Shown one piece after another: positions 38,741 to 47,114 of a DNA stretch of 64,000 bases. The stretch is from contig CANMLS010000027.1 in assembly GCA_947498785.1 (NCBI GenBank), positions 1 through 64,000 of the forward strand, in the 5' to 3' direction. How positions within the stretch are numbered: position 1 is the stretch's first letter; each line of letters opens with the position of its first letter. The translations under genes and the position numbers were made by a program. The stretch comes from an uncultured Aquimarina sp. Lineage in GTDB: Bacteria; Bacteroidota; Bacteroidia; Flavobacteriales; Flavobacteriaceae. The notes under the pieces were generated by a model. It had not been told where the DNA came from. It saw only the letters and a list, made by a program, of their open reading frames with translations, and searched no databases.

Positions 38741-38777
38741 TTTTTCAATAATGCAACAGTATTGCATTATTGAAAAA
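38741..38777. repeat. 16-bp perfect hairpin upstream of the S8 protease gene
   Basis: tttttcaataatgcaa (38741-38756) and its reverse complement (38762-38777) flank cagta. It lies about 170 nt before the protease start and well past the previous terminator, so it is either a second terminator or part of the protease leader/regulatory region. The remaining sequence 38360-38950 shows no gene. Confidence 0.6.
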
Positions 38778-38950
38778 AAAAGGACATTTTGTCATAATTT
38801 AGAGGCGAACAAACTAATTGCAACCAGCTGTTTATTACGCTTTTACCGTATTCTTTTATTAAAATTAAATCTCTACTTTTGATAGCAAATTTTATGAGAG
38901 CTCAACATTTTAATTTAAAATTAAAACCTAACACAAAAAATCAAAAAATA

Positions 38951-40168
38951 ATGAAAACTCAACTAAAAATTTTAAGTCTTATCACAGTTTTTTCTTTTCT
39001 CTTTTATAGTTGCGAAAAAGATGAAAATGAGATTACTGATATAGAAACAGGAATAGAAACTACTGACACTGTAGGAGCAGATCAAGCAATTCCTGGAGAA
39101 TATATTGTAATTTACAAAGAGGATGAGTCTTTATCAGGAAAAAGTGCCAAAATGAAAGCCAAATCACAGCAAACACTATCAAAATATGCAATAGCAGGGG
39201 ATAACATAAAACAAATCTACAGTAATGCTATTCAGGGATTTGCTGTTAAAAACTTATCAGAAAAACAAGCAAACATGCTTAAAAATGATCCTGAAGTAGC
39301 ATATATAGAACCAAATTATATTCAAAAGTTGGATATAGATATGGGGAAACCTGTGAGTTCGCTTCCTGCTACAGCACAAGGTAAAAATGCTACTAAGGAT
39401 TCTCAACTTCCTAATGGAGATTTTTTACCTTGGGGTATAGAAAGAGTAGGAAGAGCTAACGGTAGTGGTAGAACCTGCTGGATTATCGATAGTGGTATAG
39501 CTCCACATAGTGATTTAAACATTGATGCCAACCGAAGCAGAAGTTTTGTTGGTGGATCTTGGCAAGATCAAAATGGACATGGAACTCACGTAGCAGGAAC
39601 AGTTGCTGCAAAAAATAATGGCTCTGGAGTTGTAGGCGTGGCTTTTGGAGCTACTGTAATTTCTGTTAGAGTATTAAATGCTGCAGGAATTGGTGGTACT
39701 GCTGGCATTATTGCTGGTGTAGACTATGTAGCTAATAATGCAAGAAATGGAGATACTTGGAACTATAGTGTAGGATTCCGTAATAGAGCTACTTCTCTGG
39801 CAATTGATAATGCCTTTAGAAACCTTGAAAGAAGAGCAATTGGAGCCATGGCAGCAGGAAATAGCAATGATGATACCCTATTTTACTCACCACAAAGATT
39901 ACGAACTAGTAATACTTGGTGTGTTGGTAACATGACTCGCTCAGGGGCAGCTGCAGGTACTTCAAACTTTGGAAGAAGTGTAGATCGTTGGGCTCCAGGT
40001 ACCGCAGTATGGTCTACTTGGTTAAACGGTCAGTTTAATAATATCTCTGGTACTTCTATGGCATCACCACACGTAGCAGGAATATTATTACTAAGAGGTA
40101 ACAGTACAGGAACGAATGGGTCTGTAAGCAAAGGAGGATCAACTGCTCCTATTGCTACCTTAAATTAA
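38951..40168 (+). CDS. S8 (subtilisin/proteinase K-like) serine protease, lipoprotein
   Basis: 405 residues from ATG 38951, chosen because MKTQLKILSLITVFSFLFYSC is a lipoprotein signal; upstream in-frame codons to 38879 are unlikely. Numbering from this start: an inhibitor_I9 prodomain (about 48-124, PGEYIVIYKEDESL ... AYIEPNY), then catalytic Asp180 in CWIIDSGI, His210 in NGHGTHVAGTVAA, oxyanion Asn304 in AAGNSND, and Ser369 in GTSMASPHVAG. The catalytic triad is complete. Lipobox Cys21. The prodomain must be removed for activity. Extracellular or surface protease. It ends before a terminator. Confidence 0.92.
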   Translation: MKTQLKILSLITVFSFLFYSCEKDENEITDIETGIETTDTVGADQAIPGEYIVIYKEDESLSGKSAKMKAKSQQTLSKYAIAGDNIKQIYSNAIQGFAVKNLSEKQANMLKNDPEVAYIEPNYIQKLDIDMGKPVSSLPATAQGKNATKDSQLPNGDFLPWGIERVGRANGSGRTCWIIDSGIAPHSDLNIDANRSRSFVGGSWQDQNGHGTHVAGTVAAKNNGSGVVGVAFGATVISVRVLNAAGIGGTAGIIAGVDYVANNARNGDTWNYSVGFRNRATSLAIDNAFRNLERRAIGAMAAGNSNDDTLFYSPQRLRTSNTWCVGNMTRSGAAAGTSNFGRSVDRWAPGTAVWSTWLNGQFNNISGTSMASPHVAGILLLRGNSTGTNGSVSKGGSTAPIATLN

Positions 40169-40194
40169 ATAGAATCAAATATTTTGAATTTGTT

Positions 40195-40219
40195 AGAGGC
40201 TGGATTAGACCCAGCCTCT
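40195..40219 (+). terminator. terminator of the S8 protease gene
   Basis: Perfect 9-bp stem agaggctgg / ccagcctct with a 7-nt loop, then a run of T (tttttt). Confidence 0.85.
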
Positions 40220-40390
40220 TTTTTGTATTCTAATTTACATACAATATTCTTGTGTTTTCATCTTCTTAAAAGAAATATTGATTCTTATAAAAGTTTATGA
40301 CATAAAATAAAATTCTTCTGGTAGAACAATCACTCAGAAAACAATAGTTATCTAAAAAAATATGCTCTCAAAGTATTTACTGTCGTAGGT

Positions 40391-41044
40391 TTACATTCTC
40401 CCTTCCCACTCTTTATAAAACTGTTCTAGAAACCCTTCCATATATTGATGACGTTCTAAAGCTAATTTTTTACCAGCTTCGGTATTCATTCTGTCCTTAA
40501 GTAAGAGGAGTTTTTCGTAGAAATGATTAATTGTAGGAGTAGTAGATTTCTTGTATTCTTCTTTACTCATATTTAGATTAGGAGAGATCTCAGGATCATA
40601 TATAGCTCTGTTTTTAAAACCTCCATAATTAAAGCTCCTTGCAATTCCGATAGCTCCAATAGCGTCTAATCGATCTGCATCCTGAATGACATCTAACTCT
40701 GGGGATTTAAATTTTTGATCAATATTACCTCCTTTAAAAGAAATGTTTTCGATAATCTTAATTACATGATCAATAACATTTTTTTTAACAAGAAGACTTT
40801 CTAAAAAATCCTGTGCAACTTTAGGCCCAACGGTTTCATCACCATCATGAAATTTTGAATCTGCGATATCATGAAGTAATGCCCCCAAAGAGACCACAAA
40901 AAGGTCTACGTTTTCATCCTTGGCAATTAACCTTGCATTATTATACACTCTTTGGATATGAAACCAGTCATGTCCTCCTTCTGCTCCAGTAAGTTCTTCT
41001 TTTACAAAATCTATAGTTTTAGATACAATTTTATCTTCAATCAT
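40391..41044 (-). CDS. HD-domain phosphohydrolase (YedJ-like)
   Basis: 217 residues. HD superfamily ligands: His in GGHDWFHIQRVY, HD pair in LGALLHDIADSK, and a later Asp in DVIQDADRLDAIG. Typical of short metal-dependent phosphohydrolases of the YedJ/YpgQ group acting on nucleotides. It is the downstream gene of a pair with the desaturase (12-nt gap), so it probably shares the promoter at 42094-42101. Specific substrate unknown. Confidence 0.88.
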   Translation of the reverse strand: MIEDKIVSKTIDFVKEELTGAEGGHDWFHIQRVYNNARLIAKDENVDLFVVSLGALLHDIADSKFHDGDETVGPKVAQDFLESLLVKKNVIDHVIKIIENISFKGGNIDQKFKSPELDVIQDADRLDAIGAIGIARSFNYGGFKNRAIYDPEISPNLNMSKEEYKKSTTPTINHFYEKLLLLKDRMNTEAGKKLALERHQYMEGFLEQFYKEWEGRM

Positions 41045-41056
41045 ACCTTATCTATA

Positions 41057-42067
41057 TTATTTTACTATTGCAGGTTGCACCCACTTAAATTCGAAAATCT
41101 CATCTGGAATTACCAGTCGCTCACTAATTCGTTGCATTCTAGCTGGTAATTTCATTACAAAATCCCTAGCTTTCTCAGCTTCATCAGTTAAATCCACCAA
41201 TTTATCAATTTCCCATTTATCAATTAGGCGCTGCATAATATCAATATAATCCTGAGAAGTATATACTCCTAAACGTTGAGCAGAATTTGAGAATTCTTCA
41301 AAAGCAGTACCAATAGCATCTCCAGATTCTCTAAGGAAATGTGCAGGCATTACAATTTTATGTTTCATCATATCGCTAAATGCTACCATCATCTGACTAG
41401 GATCAACTTCAAAAATATTTTTTACAAACTCACTATATGCATTGAAATGACGCATCTCATCCCCAGCAATAATTTTACACATTTTAGCCAATGATTTATT
41501 GGAGTACTCTCTTGCCAACTTTGCCACTCGACTATGAGAAATATTGGTAGCTAACTCCTGAAAACTAGTGTATATAAAATTCTTATAAGGATCTCTATCT
41601 GTACCTATATCAAATCCGTCATTAATCAAATGCTGAGTTGTTCTTTCTACCTCAATCATATTTACTCTACCAGATAGATATAAATATTTATTCAGTGTAT
41701 CTCCATGACGATTTTCTTCACTTGTCCAATAACGTACCCAACGAGACCAACCATTACCCTTTTCTTCTCCAAACTGGCCATGTTGGTTTACTCCTTCTAC
41801 ATCCATTAACCAAGATTCATAAGTTGGTAATGCTTCTTCTGTAATTGTATCTCCTACAAGGACTACCCAAAAATCATATGGAAGCTCTTTTGCCAACTCT
41901 CTTAATTCTTTTACTTCATCAAAAAACGTATCTTCATTCTGAGAATCTGGTAAGAAATCTGTGGGCTGCCATACTTTATCTATTGGAATTAAAAACTGAT
42001 CTATAAAAGATTCGATTTTCTTCTCCAGCAGTTGCATTACTTCTAATCTAATATTATCTAAAGCCAT
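41057..42067 (-). CDS. Acyl-[acyl-carrier-protein] desaturase (diiron)
   Basis: 336 residues of the soluble fatty-acid desaturase family. Diiron ligands correspond to the plant stearoyl-ACP enzyme: SEENRHGD with Glu118 and His121, FQELATN with Glu171, and DEMRHF with Glu204 and His207. It introduces a cis double bond into acyl-ACP, so it should help set membrane fluidity and unsaturated fatty-acid supply; needs ferredoxin or flavodoxin reductant. Upstream plsC on the same strand also acts on fatty-acyl groups, giving a lipid-related neighbourhood. A TACTTTTG element 26 nt upstream of the ATG lies within the end of plsC. Confidence 0.93.
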   Translation of the reverse strand: MALDNIRLEVMQLLEKKIESFIDQFLIPIDKVWQPTDFLPDSQNEDTFFDEVKELRELAKELPYDFWVVLVGDTITEEALPTYESWLMDVEGVNQHGQFGEEKGNGWSRWVRYWTSEENRHGDTLNKYLYLSGRVNMIEVERTTQHLINDGFDIGTDRDPYKNFIYTSFQELATNISHSRVAKLAREYSNKSLAKMCKIIAGDEMRHFNAYSEFVKNIFEVDPSQMMVAFSDMMKHKIVMPAHFLRESGDAIGTAFEEFSNSAQRLGVYTSQDYIDIMQRLIDKWEIDKLVDLTDEAEKARDFVMKLPARMQRISERLVIPDEIFEFKWVQPAIVK

Positions 42068-42079
42068 TATACTTATGTG

Positions 42080-42823
42080 TTACGTTCTGATTGCAAAAGT
42101 AACCCTTTCTTCAATTATTTTAAGTAATAATTCGGGTTCTTTATCTATGGGTAAGGGTTCTTGTGTCTCTAATGTTAAATGCACTCCAATTCCCATAGGA
42201 AAATTACCATAACGAACCAGTTTCCAGCTATTATTTATAGTCACTGGTACGATTAAAGCATTGGGTGCATTCTTAAATAAAATTTTTAATCCAGTAGGAG
42301 CAAATTCTTTTGGTCTTCCATCTCTACTTCGCGTTCCTTCTGGAAAAATTACTGCAGAAAAAATATTCTCAGTGATAAATTTTCCAAATTTAGATAGTGC
42401 AGGAATAGATTGCTTTGGGTTTTTTCTATCAATTAAAACATGCCCTCCATGTCTTAAGTTAAAAGATATGCTGGGAATTCCTTTTCCTAATTCTATCTTA
42501 GAAATAAACTTTGGTTTATGTTTTCTTAAATACCAAGATATTAAAGGAACATCGAACATACTTTGATGATTCGAAACAATAATCAACGATTGATCTTTTG
42601 GTAACTTATGGATATTTTTAAAACTGATTCTTACTCCTAAAAAGTGTAAGCATCGTAACAAAAACAGATTCATAATGTTAACTACCCCTCTATGTCCTGA
42701 TCTACCACCTAGGTTTTTTCCAAGCCATTGTAATGGTTGAAAAACTAGCAATGTTAATCCAAAAGATACATAGAAAATTATAGAAAGCGGATAACTAAGT
42801 ATCCTTTTTACTGCCTCCATCAC
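42080..42823 (-). CDS. plsC: 1-acyl-sn-glycerol-3-phosphate acyltransferase
   Basis: 247 residues. N-terminal hydrophobic helix (about 13-32); catalytic motif NHQSMFD with His86 and Asp91; VIFPEGTRSRDG with the phosphate-binding FPEGTR at 160-165; and VTINNSW. Transfers an acyl chain to lysophosphatidate to form phosphatidate in the inner membrane. It lies 12 nt upstream of the desaturase and probably shares its transcript, while the desaturase may also have its own promoter. It starts after the bacilliredoxin terminator. Confidence 0.92.
   Translation of the reverse strand: MMEAVKRILSYPLSIIFYVSFGLTLLVFQPLQWLGKNLGGRSGHRGVVNIMNLFLLRCLHFLGVRISFKNIHKLPKDQSLIIVSNHQSMFDVPLISWYLRKHKPKFISKIELGKGIPSISFNLRHGGHVLIDRKNPKQSIPALSKFGKFITENIFSAVIFPEGTRSRDGRPKEFAPTGLKILFKNAPNALIVPVTINNSWKLVRYGNFPMGIGVHLTLETQEPLPIDKEPELLLKIIEERVTFAIRT
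42094..42101 (-). promoter_or_regulatory. TAnnTTTG box ahead of the desaturase gene
   Basis: Minus-strand TACTTTTG inside the 3' end of plsC, 26 nt before the desaturase ATG. No clear TTG box was found at the normal distance. Confidence 0.35.
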
Positions 42824-42913
42824 TCCTGTTTCAATTATTAAAAATTTGACTTGTGTAATCGCTTTGCAAGGTCTAATATTATTTTTAGTTGACCAATAGT
42901 TTTACAAAAATAA

Positions 42914-42939
42914 AAACCGTCTGTAATAACAAACGGTTT
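42914..42939 (-). terminator. terminator of the bacilliredoxin gene
   Basis: Seven-base stem aaaccgt (42914-42920) / acggttt (42933-42939) and a T-rich run on the minus strand, 33 nt past the stop. Confidence 0.65.
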
Positions 42940-42972
42940 AGAACTCTTTTTAGCATATACACTGCTTATATT

Positions 42973-43383
42973 TTAGCAATGTTCGTTATATGCATCTTTA
43001 AGATTTTCTGCAATCATTTCTGCAGGTCTTCCTTCTATATGATGACGCTCTAACATATGAACTAGCTCTCCGTTTCTAAATAGAGCCATAGAAGGAGACG
43101 ATGGCGGAAACGGAATCATAAACCCACGAGCCTTATCCGTTGCTTCTCTGTCTACTCCCGCAAAGACAGTTACCAAATTATCGGGCTTTTTATTGTTATC
43201 TAAAGAAGCTTTTGCTCCTGGACGTGCATTTGCTGCGGCACAACCACATACCGAATTAACAACTACCAAAGTAGTTCCTTCTTTTGCAATTGCTGCCTCT
43301 ACTGCTTCTCCCGTATGTAATTCTACAAAACCAAAATTGGTAAGATCTTCACGCATTGGTTTTACTAACTCTGCTGGATACAT
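42973..43383 (-). CDS. Bacilliredoxin (BrxA/BrxB family, DUF1094)
   Basis: 136 residues. The CGC redox motif is at 46-48 (VNSVCGCAAANARPG), with typical VTVFAGVDREATDKAR and a MALFRNGELVHMLERHHIEG C-terminal half. Bacilliredoxins remove bacillithiol from mixed disulfides after oxidative stress; in Bacteroidota lacking bacillithiol the partner thiol is uncertain. Cytoplasmic. A separate single-gene unit with its own terminator; a palindrome overlaps its promoter region. Confidence 0.9.
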   Translation of the reverse strand: MYPAELVKPMREDLTNFGFVELHTGEAVEAAIAKEGTTLVVVNSVCGCAAANARPGAKASLDNNKKPDNLVTVFAGVDREATDKARGFMIPFPPSSPSMALFRNGELVHMLERHHIEGRPAEMIAENLKDAYNEHC

Positions 43384-43418
43384 ATTTCTGTTATTTTTTT
43401 TCGTACTACAATTTTATA

Positions 43419-43439
43419 CAAAGGTACAAATTATGTACC
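43419..43439 (-). promoter_or_regulatory. -7 box with overlapping palindrome upstream of bacilliredoxin
   Basis: Minus-strand TACCTTTG (43419-43426) fits TAnnTTTG. A 17-nt palindrome, ggtaca-aatta-tgtacc (43423-43439), overlaps it and could be an operator. Confidence 0.4.
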
Positions 43440-43610
43440 ATATAAAGGTAACTGACAAGTAGTCTTAGAAATACACCATCTCATAACATAATTCTATTTA
43501 TTTACATCTATACGTAACAAATATCATATCCTATTGTCTAATATACTATAGATCAAAATGTATTAAAAAAATAATTTCAGTTATCTTTACAACCCAAAAA
43601 AATATTTTGA

Positions 43611-44345
43611 ATGATTAAATGGTTTGCTGCTATATTAGGAGCTGTTTTTTTTAGATTTCCTGGAGCAATTTTAGGTTTTATCTTAGGAAGTGTCTTGGAT
43701 ACCACCACTAGTAAAAGTAAAGGAGGGTTCAAAACGGTATTTTCGCAACAGCAAAAAGTTACTCCAGCAGATTTTGAACTTAATTTATTATCTCTATCCT
43801 CAATTGTTATTAAAGCAGATGGAAAAGTAAATCAAACCGAGTTAGATTATGTTAGACGGTATTTTGTAAGTGCTTACGGAAAAGAGCGCGCAAATGCTAC
43901 TTTTAGATCATTTAATGAAATCATTAAAAGCAGGCAAATCTCTGCACAGCGTATTTGTATGTATATTAATCAACATACCCGATATCCATCCAGATTACAA
44001 ATTCTTCATTTTTTATTCGGAATAGCAAATGCTGATGGTATTGTAAGCGATTCTGAAGCCAATGAGATTGGTAAAATTGCAGGTTTTTTAAGAATTAATT
44101 TTAAAGATTTTGAAAGTATCAAAGCCATGTTTTTTAAAACTGGAGATCATGCTTATAAGATTCTCGAGATTGAAAAATCTGCAACAGATGCCGAAGTCAA
44201 AAAAGCATTTAGGACTATGGCCAAAAAGTATCATCCAGATAAAATACAACACATGGATGAAATACATATCAAAGGTGCCGAAGAGAAATTTAGAGAAGTA
44301 CAAAAAGCATATGATCATATCAAAAAAGAACGAGGGATTGTCTGA
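43611..44345 (+). CDS. TerB- and J-domain co-chaperone (DjlA-like)
   Basis: 244 residues. A glycine-rich N-terminal membrane segment (about 5-28) is followed by a TerB-like helical domain (about 55-165; KADGKVNQTELDYV and NADGIVSDSEANEI contain the acidic positions) and a C-terminal J domain (about 181-244; YKILEIEKSATDAEVKKAF with HPD at 208-210), which stimulates DnaK ATPase. The layout is that of DjlA. It is an inner-membrane-tethered co-chaperone. Single-gene unit ending in a hairpin. Confidence 0.88.
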   Translation: MIKWFAAILGAVFFRFPGAILGFILGSVLDTTTSKSKGGFKTVFSQQQKVTPADFELNLLSLSSIVIKADGKVNQTELDYVRRYFVSAYGKERANATFRSFNEIIKSRQISAQRICMYINQHTRYPSRLQILHFLFGIANADGIVSDSEANEIGKIAGFLRINFKDFESIKAMFFKTGDHAYKILEIEKSATDAEVKKAFRTMAKKYHPDKIQHMDEIHIKGAEEKFREVQKAYDHIKKERGIV

Positions 44346-44406
44346 TTTCTTTAGTTTATCTTTCTGAAACTATTCGAAAAATGTTTTTCCCTTTCAATTT
44401 TTATCT

Positions 44407-44441
44407 TTTTTTACATCATAGCACTACTATGAAGTAAAAAA
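44407..44441 (+). terminator. terminator of the DjlA-like gene
   Basis: 15-bp stem with one mismatch (ttttttacatcatag / ctatgaagtaaaaaa) about 60 nt after the stop. Confidence 0.6.
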
Positions 44442-44651
44442 TCACTTCTTTTTATTGGTACGAGTTTATCTCAAAATTTATTGTATTGACAACATTTTTT
44501 CTATCGTTCACAATATAAATCATCAGAATTAGAATATATCATTGTTCATTTAAGCATTATTTAACCAAAAGAGAGAGGATTATAACTTGTTGTCAATAAA
44601 AAAATCAACATAACCATATGACTCTATATTCTTTTTAAAAACCTTCATTCG

Positions 44652-45128
44652 ATGAAAAAATTAATGCTATTGTTTATTTTAACTGGAAGTTTTAGCAAGG
44701 GGTTTTCAAATTCTATTCCTTTTAAAACACCTGAGATTAAGAATCTGTCAATCCACATTTCTGGTGACCCTATCGACGACATTAAAAAAGTGATACAAGA
44801 ACAACTTGACGGATCTGCTACCAGAGATATTTCAAAAATGAGTTCGGTATTGCATAATGATTTTAGAATTGTTGTAAACGATGCTAAAAAAGGAGCAACC
44901 GTATTAGATAGAGCGACAATGCTTAACTTTTATAAACAGAAAAAATTTGGCGGAGAGGTAAAATTAATAGAATTTATATCTATAGATGTGCAAGGTAACT
45001 TAAGCGCAATAGTCAAAGTAAAAGAGACTGGTAAAAAAGCTATATTTAATCTATACTTTTCCTTAATTAATACAGATGGAAAATGGAAAATCATTAATGA
45101 GCTCGCTTATTTAGATTATTTAAAATAA
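44652..45128 (+). CDS. Exported lumazine-binding/SnoaL-like protein
   Basis: 158 residues. Signal peptide (about 4-20, ending SKGFS). Residues 38-158 look like the NTF2-like fold: IDDIKKVIQEQLDGSATRD, MSSVLHNDFRIV, DRATMLNFYKQKKF, then LNAIVKVKETGK-like strand and YFSLINTDGKWKIINELAYLD. Comparable proteins are called putative lumazine-binding in Bacteroidota; no catalytic role can be stated. 53 nt upstream of the sensor kinase on the same strand. Confidence 0.75.
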   Translation: MKKLMLLFILTGSFSKGFSNSIPFKTPEIKNLSIHISGDPIDDIKKVIQEQLDGSATRDISKMSSVLHNDFRIVVNDAKKGATVLDRATMLNFYKQKKFGGEVKLIEFISIDVQGNLSAIVKVKETGKKAIFNLYFSLINTDGKWKIINELAYLDYLK

Positions 45129-45181
45129 ATTAGATCATATAATCTTTTGAAGAAAAAACTTCAAAAGAATGTATCAAACTA

Positions 45182-46264
45182 ATGAAAAGAAAATTCTATT
45201 TAAACAAAGGAGAGATTATTCTATGTCTAATCGCCATGGCAATAATCTCTTCTATTATGCTTTATACAAAATCGAATATAAATGGGCAATCCATATCATT
45301 TTTTTGGATTCTATTCATAAAAACTACCACCTGGCTTTTCTGGGGTTGTTGGATTCCTTTTATTTTTTACCTTTCTCGTAAAATACCTATTTATAAACAC
45401 AATTATTATTTAGGAGTTTTATTACACTTACCTATCAGTATCATTATTGTTTGTTTCCATCTTTTGTTGTATGTAATCATCATCAAATTAAGTCCCATAT
45501 CTGGTTTTCAGGAACAACCAATCCCTACATTATTCATGGGTCTTTTATTTTCTCAATTCGAATGGTACTTTCTAACCTATTGGGCCTTAATCCTTGGATG
45601 CTATGCTGTAGAATATTATCAAAAGTTTAGAGAAAGTAATTTAAAAGCAGCCCAACTAGATACCCGTCTTACAAAATCTCGTCTAATGGCTCTTAAAATG
45701 CAACTACACCCGCATTTTCTTTTTAATACATTACACACAATTTCTTCTCTAGTAAGGCAAGACGAGAAGAAAAAATCTATTTCGATGCTATCAGAAATGG
45801 GAGATTTATTAAGGATAGTACTAAGTCAAAATGAAGAACAATTTATAAAACTGCAATCAGAACTTGAATTTATTAAGAAATACATTGCCTTAGAGGAAAA
45901 ACGATTTAAAAATAAAATGAATGTACAAATAGAGATAGGTGATGACTTATCTGAAGTACAAATACCATCCTTTTTATTACAACCTTTAATTGAAAACAGC
46001 ATCTATCATGGTTTATCAAAAAAAGTAGATGCCAGTTTACTTAGAATTGACATTAAAAAAAAGGAGGATCAGTTATGTGTAGAGATTTATAACGATGGAC
46101 CTCCCTTACCAGAAAACTTTGATATCTTCAAGGTAGAAGGAATAGGATTAGCAAATACTATAGAACGCCTGAGTCAGTTATATCAAGATAAGTATTCCAT
46201 TAAATTTTTGAATATTAAAAATGGAGTATTAGTTAATTTAATCATCCCTTATCAAACAAAATAA
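45182..46264 (+). CDS. LytS-type sensor histidine kinase
   Basis: 360 residues. Four membrane helices (about 12-30, 38-66, 77-102, 115-143) are followed by a cytoplasmic kinase of the His_kinase/HATPase type: LKMQLHPHFLFNTLH with phospho-acceptor His178 and LLQPLIENSIYHGL (N box). The G boxes are recognisable as GPPLPENFDIFKVEGIGLANTIERL. Pairs with the LytTR response regulator that begins directly after the stop codon. The membrane part has no known sensory motif, so the signal is unknown. Confidence 0.92.
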   Translation: MKRKFYLNKGEIILCLIAMAIISSIMLYTKSNINGQSISFFWILFIKTTTWLFWGCWIPFIFYLSRKIPIYKHNYYLGVLLHLPISIIIVCFHLLLYVIIIKLSPISGFQEQPIPTLFMGLLFSQFEWYFLTYWALILGCYAVEYYQKFRESNLKAAQLDTRLTKSRLMALKMQLHPHFLFNTLHTISSLVRQDEKKKSISMLSEMGDLLRIVLSQNEEQFIKLQSELEFIKKYIALEEKRFKNKMNVQIEIGDDLSEVQIPSFLLQPLIENSIYHGLSKKVDASLLRIDIKKKEDQLCVEIYNDGPPLPENFDIFKVEGIGLANTIERLSQLYQDKYSIKFLNIKNGVLVNLIIPYQTK

Positions 46265-47035
46265 ATGCAGATAAAAGTAATCGCAATAGATGATGAACCT
46301 GAAGCTCTTCAAAATTTAAAAATTTTGCTTCATGAGCGAGATGATTATCTCTTGATTGATTCTTGTACCAATGGGAAAACGGCAATTGAAATTATTTTAG
46401 AACAAAAACCTGATTTGGTTTTTCTAGATATTCAAATGCCCGAAATATCTGGTTTTGATGTAATAAGTGCTGTGCGCCCGCACTTCACTCCTATTTATAT
46501 CTTTACTACTGCTTATGATCAATATGCAATACATGCTTTTGAGGTAAACGCTATTGATTATCTCTTAAAACCTTTTGATGATGAACGCTTCTATACCGCT
46601 CTTCAAAAAGCAAAAAAACAAATCGAACTCAAAAAAAATGAAGACCTTAACTTCAAGTTAGACACATTGCTTCAAAAAACGAGTATAGATAAAAAAGCAA
46701 TGTATATCAAACGTATTCCTGTTAAATTATCCAATCGAGTTTATTTTTTGGAAATTGAGAAAGTAATTTATTTTAAAGCAGAGAATCAATATATTAATGT
46801 ATTTCTAAGTAATGGCACTCAACACATAATAAGAGACACTCTCAACCGTCTTGAAGGCGAACTCAATCCCGAAACATTCTTTAGATGTCATCGTTCTAAC
46901 ATAGTTAACATTAATGAAATAACACAAATTGAACCTTTTTTTAGCGGAGATTATATACTGACTTTAAAAAATGGAGACAAATTAAAATTGTCAAAATCAA
47001 GAAAAGAAGGCTTAAAAAAATTAATGAATTGGTGA
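46265..47035 (+). CDS. LytTR-family response regulator
   Basis: 256 residues. Receiver with IDDEP at 8-12, phospho-acceptor Asp55 in LVFLDIQMPE, and the Thr/Lys positions TTAYDQYA and LLKPFD. DNA-binding LytTR domain (about 145-256): FKAENQYINVFLSNG, RDTLNRLEGELNPETFFRCHRSNIVNI, then NGDKLKLSKSRKEGLKKL. ATG immediately follows the kinase stop. Such regulators control adhesion, natural-product or wall-related genes; no target can be named. Confidence 0.93.
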   Translation: MQIKVIAIDDEPEALQNLKILLHERDDYLLIDSCTNGKTAIEIILEQKPDLVFLDIQMPEISGFDVISAVRPHFTPIYIFTTAYDQYAIHAFEVNAIDYLLKPFDDERFYTALQKAKKQIELKKNEDLNFKLDTLLQKTSIDKKAMYIKRIPVKLSNRVYFLEIEKVIYFKAENQYINVFLSNGTQHIIRDTLNRLEGELNPETFFRCHRSNIVNINEITQIEPFFSGDYILTLKNGDKLKLSKSRKEGLKKLMNW

Positions 47036-47114
47036 TAATACTACAGTCATATTAAAGCATGGGTAATGCATATCTTAACCGAGCTAAAAGAATCAACAAA
47101 TTAATAGAAAATGC

